Origin: Omnitrophica WOR_2 bacterium RIFCSPHIGHO2_02_FULL_52_10
Lineage (GTDB): Bacteria; Omnitrophota; Gorgyraeia; Zapsychrales; Zapsychraceae
DNA length: 8,745 nucleotides
Direction of reading: 5' to 3'
Assembly: GCA_001805655.1 (NCBI GenBank)
Contig: MHGR01000085.1
Location: 1-8,745 of the forward strand
In this document: positions 6,551-8,745 of the stretch, one piece after another
Numbering within the stretch: position 1 is the stretch's first letter
How the letters are laid out: every line of letters starts with the position of its first letter
Made by a program: the position numbers and the translations under genes
The notes under the pieces: generated by a model
Seen by the model: only the letters and a program-made list of their open reading frames with translations
What the model was told of the DNA's origin: nothing
The model's database searches: none

Positions 6551-6611
6551 AAGCTCATAATTGTTAGAACGTTGCGCTTAACCGCGGCTTGGCGCTAACA
6601 ACTATGAGCTT
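6551..6611. repeat. 61-bp palindromic element between ldt and accA
   Basis: AAGCTCATA followed by ATTGTTAG (6551-6567) is complementary to CTAACAAC followed by TATGAGCTT (6595-6611) with one mismatch in 17. The 27-base interior contains GCGC and CCGCGG. No T-run follows on either strand, so it is not a standard terminator. Its size and symmetry resemble a miniature inverted-repeat element. It lies 11 bases after the ldt stop codon. Confidence 0.65.
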
Positions 6612-6621
6612 CCGGCAAAAA

Positions 6622-7437
6622 TTAATCAACAATAACGACCTCTGTGCCGATGGGAACGATGCTGAAGATCTCCTCGACATCCTCATTGCGCATGCGGACA
6701 CAGCCGGCCGTGACCTGCTGGCCGATGGTTTCCGGATCAATCGTACCGTGAATACCGTATCCCTTCAGGTCAAAGCCGAGCCAACGGGTTCCCAGCACAT
6801 TTTGTGGGCTTTCCGGAGGGACAACCAAGCCCTTATTAAACCAGACCGGGTCGATTAACCGCGATTCAATCTTGAATTTCCCTATAGGGGTAACGTTCCC
6901 CTCACCGGTTGAAACCTGGTACACCTTGAGGATTTCCTCACCGTCCCTGAGGGTCAGCAGATTCTGGGACTTGTCTACAAAAACATTGAATTTTCCGGTC
7001 CAAATACGTAATTTCTGGCCGACTTTGATGACATCGGTGCTTAAATTATTGCTGCGCTTGATCAGGTCTATGGTCGTCCCGTATTTCTTGGCAACCCGCT
7101 CGAGCGTATCCCCGGTCTGAACTTCGTGGATAACCGTCTTATCGGGCGCTTCCGTGTTGGAAAATATCAAACTCATGTTCAGAGTTTCCAGGTCCTTCTG
7201 TACTTTCTCGACTTCGGGAAAATCAGGATAGTCCGATAAAATTTTTTGGTATTGCTGTCTTGCTTCGATGATTTCCCCTTTATCCTTAAGCCCCTCGGCT
7301 TGAACGAACAATTGCTTTGCCGACAAAACCTCTCCAGTAACCGGTTGGACATCGGCGCGTTTCCCCCGCAGCATCATGACCGCCGCCAGAACCGCCATCA
7401 GGCCGACGGCCCCGCCCATCCATATTTTTTTATTCAC
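6622..7437 (-). CDS. LysM-containing L,D-transpeptidase (YkuD domain), membrane-anchored
   Basis: The 271-residue protein has an N-terminal transmembrane/signal-anchor helix (about 6-22, after MNKKIW), an alpha-helical region resembling a TPR pair (about 36-87, AKQLFVQAEGLKDKGE ... ARQQYQKIL), a LysM peptidoglycan-binding domain (about 103-145, VQTGDTLERVAKKYGT ... VGQKLRI), and a YkuD catalytic domain (about 150-271). The catalytic signature is GIHGT with H230 and TAGCVRM with C246 and R248. Such enzymes form 3-3 peptidoglycan cross-links or attach proteins to the wall, acting on the periplasmic side. The start is GTG at 7437, supported by a strong AGGAAGG ribosome site. It begins 20 bp after the DUF212 stop, so the two are probably one transcript. 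This could equally be an ErfK/YbiS-like lipoprotein-linking enzyme; the sequence does not decide between these. Confidence 0.93.
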   Translation of the reverse strand: MNKKIWMGGAVGLMAVLAAVMMLRGKRADVQPVTGEVLSAKQLFVQAEGLKDKGEIIEARQQYQKILSDYPDFPEVEKVQKDLETLNMSLIFSNTEAPDKTVIHEVQTGDTLERVAKKYGTTIDLIKRSNNLSTDVIKVGQKLRIWTGKFNVFVDKSQNLLTLRDGEEILKVYQVSTGEGNVTPIGKFKIESRLIDPVWFNKGLVVPPESPQNVLGTRWLGFDLKGYGIHGTIDPETIGQQVTAGCVRMRNEDVEEIFSIVPIGTEVVIVD

Positions 7438-7457
7438 GATTGCCCTTCCTCTCTTGC

Positions 7458-7904
7458 TCAGGACCAGACCTGATATAAAATTAAAGATAAAATGATGCCT
7501 AAAAGCCCCCCGATGATCACCTGCATCGGGGTGTGGCCAATCAGTTCAAACAGACGGTCCGCCTCGATCTTTCCCTTCCAGTACATATCGTCGAGCACCT
7601 GGTTAAGGATGACCGCCTGCTGGCCGGCCGCCCGGCGCACGCCCTGGGCATCGAACATGGTGACCAGCGCAAATACGGCCGCCAATGCAAATACGATGGA
7701 ATCAAAACCCGAATGAAGGCCTGTGGAGGTCGCCAGCGCGGTCGCTCCGGCCGCGTGGCTGGAGGGCATGCCTCCCGTCCCGATGAACCACTTAAAGTTG
7801 AACCTTCTTTCGCGTATGATACCGAAAAAAACCTTGATCACCTGGGCTATCGCCCACGTGGCGATGGTGATCATTAATATCTTATTGCTGAGCAAAACTC
7901 TCAA
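7458..7904 (-). CDS. Divergent PAP2-family integral membrane protein (YuiD/DUF212)
   Basis: The 148-residue membrane protein carries the DUF212 hallmarks: IGTGGMPSSHAA (41-52), a conserved MFDAQGVRRAAGQQA segment (83-97), and GHTPMQVIIGG (123-133). Hydrophobic spans lie at about 8-25, 52-60, 69-84 and 127-145. The family is distantly related to PAP2 acid phosphatases, which act on lipid phosphates such as undecaprenyl pyrophosphate, but its own substrate is not established. The predicted start is TTG at 7904 (sequence begins MRVLLSNKIL), with AAGGG about 9 bases upstream; the length and N-terminus fit the family. The frame stays open upstream for about 50 codons through palindromic DNA without an ATG. 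It is the first gene of the leftward unit with ldt. Confidence 0.9.
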   Translation of the reverse strand: MRVLLSNKILMITIATWAIAQVIKVFFGIIRERRFNFKWFIGTGGMPSSHAAGATALATSTGLHSGFDSIVFALAAVFALVTMFDAQGVRRAAGQQAVILNQVLDDMYWKGKIEADRLFELIGHTPMQVIIGGLLGIILSLILYQVWS

Positions 7905-7919
7905 TGCGTCTAAACCCTT

Positions 7920-7961
7920 ATTGACGTCCGCATAGGTAATGGAACCTTTGCGGACGTCAAT
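7920..7961. repeat. 42-bp palindrome in the DUF212 leader
   Basis: ATTGACGTCCGCA (7920-7932) and TGCGGACGTCAAT (7949-7961) are perfect complements. Four more pairs (AGGT/ACCT) form beyond a T-T mismatch, around a six-base loop. It lies 16 bp upstream of the TTG start, so on the messenger it would form a strong stem just ahead of the ribosome site. Confidence 0.75.
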
Positions 7962-8008
7962 ACTGCCACCGCTCCAACGAGTTGTGAAAGATGAACTGGT
8001 TCCATTAC
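7936..8008. repeat. Inverted repeat GTAATGGAACC ... GGTTCCATTAC, overlapping the previous palindrome
   Basis: Eleven-base perfect arms (7936-7946 and 7998-8008) enclose 51 bases. The left arm is the apical part of the 7920-7961 palindrome, so the two foldings compete. Either the element is composite or the leader can adopt two structures. Confidence 0.6.
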
Positions 8009-8050
8009 TAATGCGGCGGTCTGTAGCTTTCGGATTGTTAAGTCCCTGCT

Positions 8051-8104
8051 GTCAACCCATTCGACTCTCCCCGCCATAAATGGCGGGGCTTGCTCAGGGT
8101 TGAC
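8051..8104. repeat. Two-tier nested hairpin: GTCAACCC/GGGTTGAC around CCCCGCC/GGCGGGG
   Basis: The outer stem is 8 bp (8051-8058 with 8097-8104). The inner stem is CCCCGCC (8069-8075), loop ATAAAT, then GGCGGGG (8082-8088). Unpaired 8-10 base arms separate the tiers. Same architecture as 5445-5504. Confidence 0.75.
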
Positions 8105-8166
8105 TCTGAGCGGCGCCTTTTTCCCCGCTCTGAAGAGCGGGGCTTAGGCGCCGTCGAGTGAGTCAA
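8100..8166. repeat. Second nested hairpin: TTGACTC/GAGTCAA, GGCGCC/GGCGCC, CCCCGCTC/GAGCGGGG
   Basis: There are three concentric stems: TTGACTC (8100-8106) with GAGTCAA (8160-8166), GGCGCC (8112-8117) with GGCGCC (8147-8152), and CCCCGCTC (8123-8130) with GAGCGGGG (8135-8142) around a TGAA loop. It shares bases 8100-8104 with the preceding hairpin, so the two outer stems exclude each other. Confidence 0.75.
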
Positions 8167-8219
8167 TTCCAAGGGGATGCGTTAAAATTTCTGACAGGAA
8201 ACCCTCTGTTGACGTGAAT

Positions 8220-8267
8220 TTGGAATTATGATAGGTTATATTATAATCTTCAAGGCCTGAAAATCAA
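8220..8267. promoter_or_regulatory. Candidate bidirectional promoter core between DUF212 and yifB
   Basis: On the plus strand TTGGAA (8220-8225), a 16-base spacer and TATAAT (8242-8247) fit a sigma-70 promoter. On the minus strand TTGATT (8267-8262), a 16-base spacer and TATAAT (8245-8240) do the same. The two -10 boxes overlap. This is the only AT-rich stretch in the divergent region and lies at its centre. Leaders of about 330 (minus) and 460 (plus) bases would result, both rich in stems. This is an inference from box matches only. Confidence 0.4.
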
Positions 8268-8275
8268 GGCCTTTT
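8252..8275 (+). other. AAGGCCT hairpin followed by Ts
   Basis: AAGGCCT (8252-8258) pairs with AGGCCTT (8267-8273) around an eight-base loop, ending in TTTT. It would lie at the very 5' end of the plus-strand transcript, so an attenuating role is unlikely. It may instead be an end point for transcripts entering from the left, or part of the palindrome cluster. Confidence 0.35.
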
Positions 8276-8346
8276 ACTCCGACACCAGCCCCGACTTAAT
8301 GTCGGGGCTGGGTCGGAGTTCCGACCTCCAAAGGAGTGTCGGAACT
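8276..8346. repeat. Two abutting hairpins sharing GGAGT
   Basis: Hairpin 1 pairs ACTCCGAC (8276-8283) and CCAGCCCCGAC (8285-8295) with GTCGGGGCTGG (8301-8311) and GTCGGAGT (8312-8319). That is 19 pairs with one bulged A and a TTAAT loop. Hairpin 2 pairs AGTTCCGAC (8317-8325) and CTCC with GGAG and GTCGGAACT (8338-8346). Bases 8317-8319 are used by both. Confidence 0.75.
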
Positions 8347-8361
8347 GCGCAATTAAAGAAA

Positions 8362-8379
8362 CCCCGACTTCATTCGGGG
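8362..8379. repeat. CCCCGA-CTTCAT-TCGGGG hairpin
   Basis: A six-base stem and six-base loop of the CCCCG family. On the minus strand TTTCTTT follows it, so it could weakly terminate leftward transcripts before the promoter region. Confidence 0.55.
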
Positions 8380-8711
8380 GAGCTTCACTTACCGGCACCA
8401 TCCCTCGTTTTCCCTTCAAACCGGTTTTCTCCCTTAATGGTCTGTTACAAGGGGGAACCATGCCTTCTATAGTCCACGGCTGTGGATTAACCGGCCCGGA
8501 CTCCAGTCCAATCAGGTGCGATTCTTTTACTAAGCAATGACTTGATCAGCCATTTTGGCAGATCAAGTTGGGGCGGCACACGCAAGCCACCCTTCGCTTT
8601 TACCGAACACGGTATTTTGATGCTGTCGAGCTCTCTCAACAGCAAAACGGCTGTTCAAGTCAATATCCGAATCATGAAAACGTTCATAAAATTAAGAGGA
8701 GAACAAAAACC
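8380..8711 (+). other. Gene-free leader upstream of yifB with minor stems
   Basis: I see no gene here. Short stems include ACTTGATC+GCC/GGC+GATCAAGT (8540-8568), GGG-GGC/GCC-CCC (about 8571-8592), TACCG/CGGTA followed by TTTT (8601-8618), and TGCTGT/ACAGCA (8621-8644). The last can alternatively pair as AACAGC/GCTGTT (8638-8655). I could not match it to a riboswitch or RNA family I know. It may be a structured 5' leader or further repeat debris. Confidence 0.4.
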
Positions 8712-8745
8712 ATGCTAGCAAAAACATTTTCCTACGGCATCAACG
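8712..8745 (+). CDS. Probable YifB/ComM-family Mg-chelatase-like ATPase, N-terminus only
   Basis: Only 11 codons fall inside the window ([11 protein letters not shown]). This beginning resembles the MLAK(V/T)xS...GI(D/N) start typical of YifB/ComM proteins, AAA+ ATPases that drive branch migration during DNA uptake. A good GAGGAG ribosome site (about 8694-8699) precedes the ATG, so translation start here is well supported. The family call rests on a very short match. Transcription is divergent from DUF212. Confidence 0.55.
   Translation, partial: MLAKTFSYGIN

Noticed and set aside
5627..6598. 323-codon plus-strand frame opposite accA
   Set aside because: It is the antisense shadow of a clearly conserved accA; its length follows from codon bias.
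6551..6611. Integron attC site
   Set aside because: GTTAG and CTAAC ends are present but in the wrong order for RYYYAAC ... GTTRRRY, and there is no integrase or cassette.
8264..8461. 65-codon minus-strand reading frame in the divergent region
   Set aside because: Much of it is a read-through of the CCCCG hairpins at 8276-8379; there is no ribosome site and no recognisable domain.
8570..8592. Cyclic-di-GMP (GEMM) riboswitch suggested by ACGCAAGCC
   Set aside because: The required upstream CACGCACAGGGCAAACC-like part is missing, and the stem arrangement differs.

Overview
The window reads as a bacterial chromosome segment of moderate GC. On the minus strand it joins a defence-type accessory block (left, about 1-4194) to a run of ordinary cell genes (right, about 4257-7904). 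A divergent gene starts at the extreme right edge on the plus strand. The housekeeping set (rlmN, accA, a LysM/YkuD L,D-transpeptidase, a YuiD/DUF212 membrane protein, then the start of what looks like a YifB/ComM-type ATPase) indicates a bacterium with peptidoglycan and type II fatty acid synthesis. The abundance of perfect GC-rich palindromes between genes reminds me of candidate-phylum genomes such as Omnitrophota, but that is only an impression; nothing here fixes the taxon.

Layout, left to right. Positions 1-2086 (minus) hold most of a Cas3 nuclease-helicase that runs off the left edge. Its start codon overlaps the stop of a 37-codon remnant (2083-2196) that is itself the N-terminus of a different, E. 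coli-like Cas3. Positions 2197-2891 hold no intact gene but a series of hairpins, a probable terminator and a dispersed palindromic repeat. Positions 2892-4194 encode an AbiEii/AbiEi toxin-antitoxin pair with overlapping genes. Positions 4257-5315 are rlmN. Positions 5322-5504 are a block of five hairpins filling almost the whole spacer before accA (5501-6454). Positions 6455-6621 are a spacer with two long inverted repeats. Positions 6622-7437 (L,D-transpeptidase) and 7458-7904 (DUF212) are 20 bp apart and look co-transcribed. Positions 7905-8711 are a divergent intergenic region of about 800 bp. It holds overlapping palindromes, several CCCCG/CGGGG hairpins, and an AT-rich core with TATAAT boxes on both strands. 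yifB-like coding begins at 8712.

Function. Cas3 and AbiE are both anti-phage or plasmid-stabilising modules, so the left part looks like the edge of a defence island whose other cas genes would lie left of position 1; no CRISPR array is visible here. The right part covers 23S rRNA/tRNA methylation, malonyl-CoA synthesis, cell-wall cross-linking and a membrane phosphatase-like protein.

The most unusual things are not new protein families. They are the replaced or duplicated cas3 start, and the density of non-identical palindromes. These include nested two-tier hairpins whose outer strands can pair with either of two partners. I did not find convincing evidence of a wholly new system.
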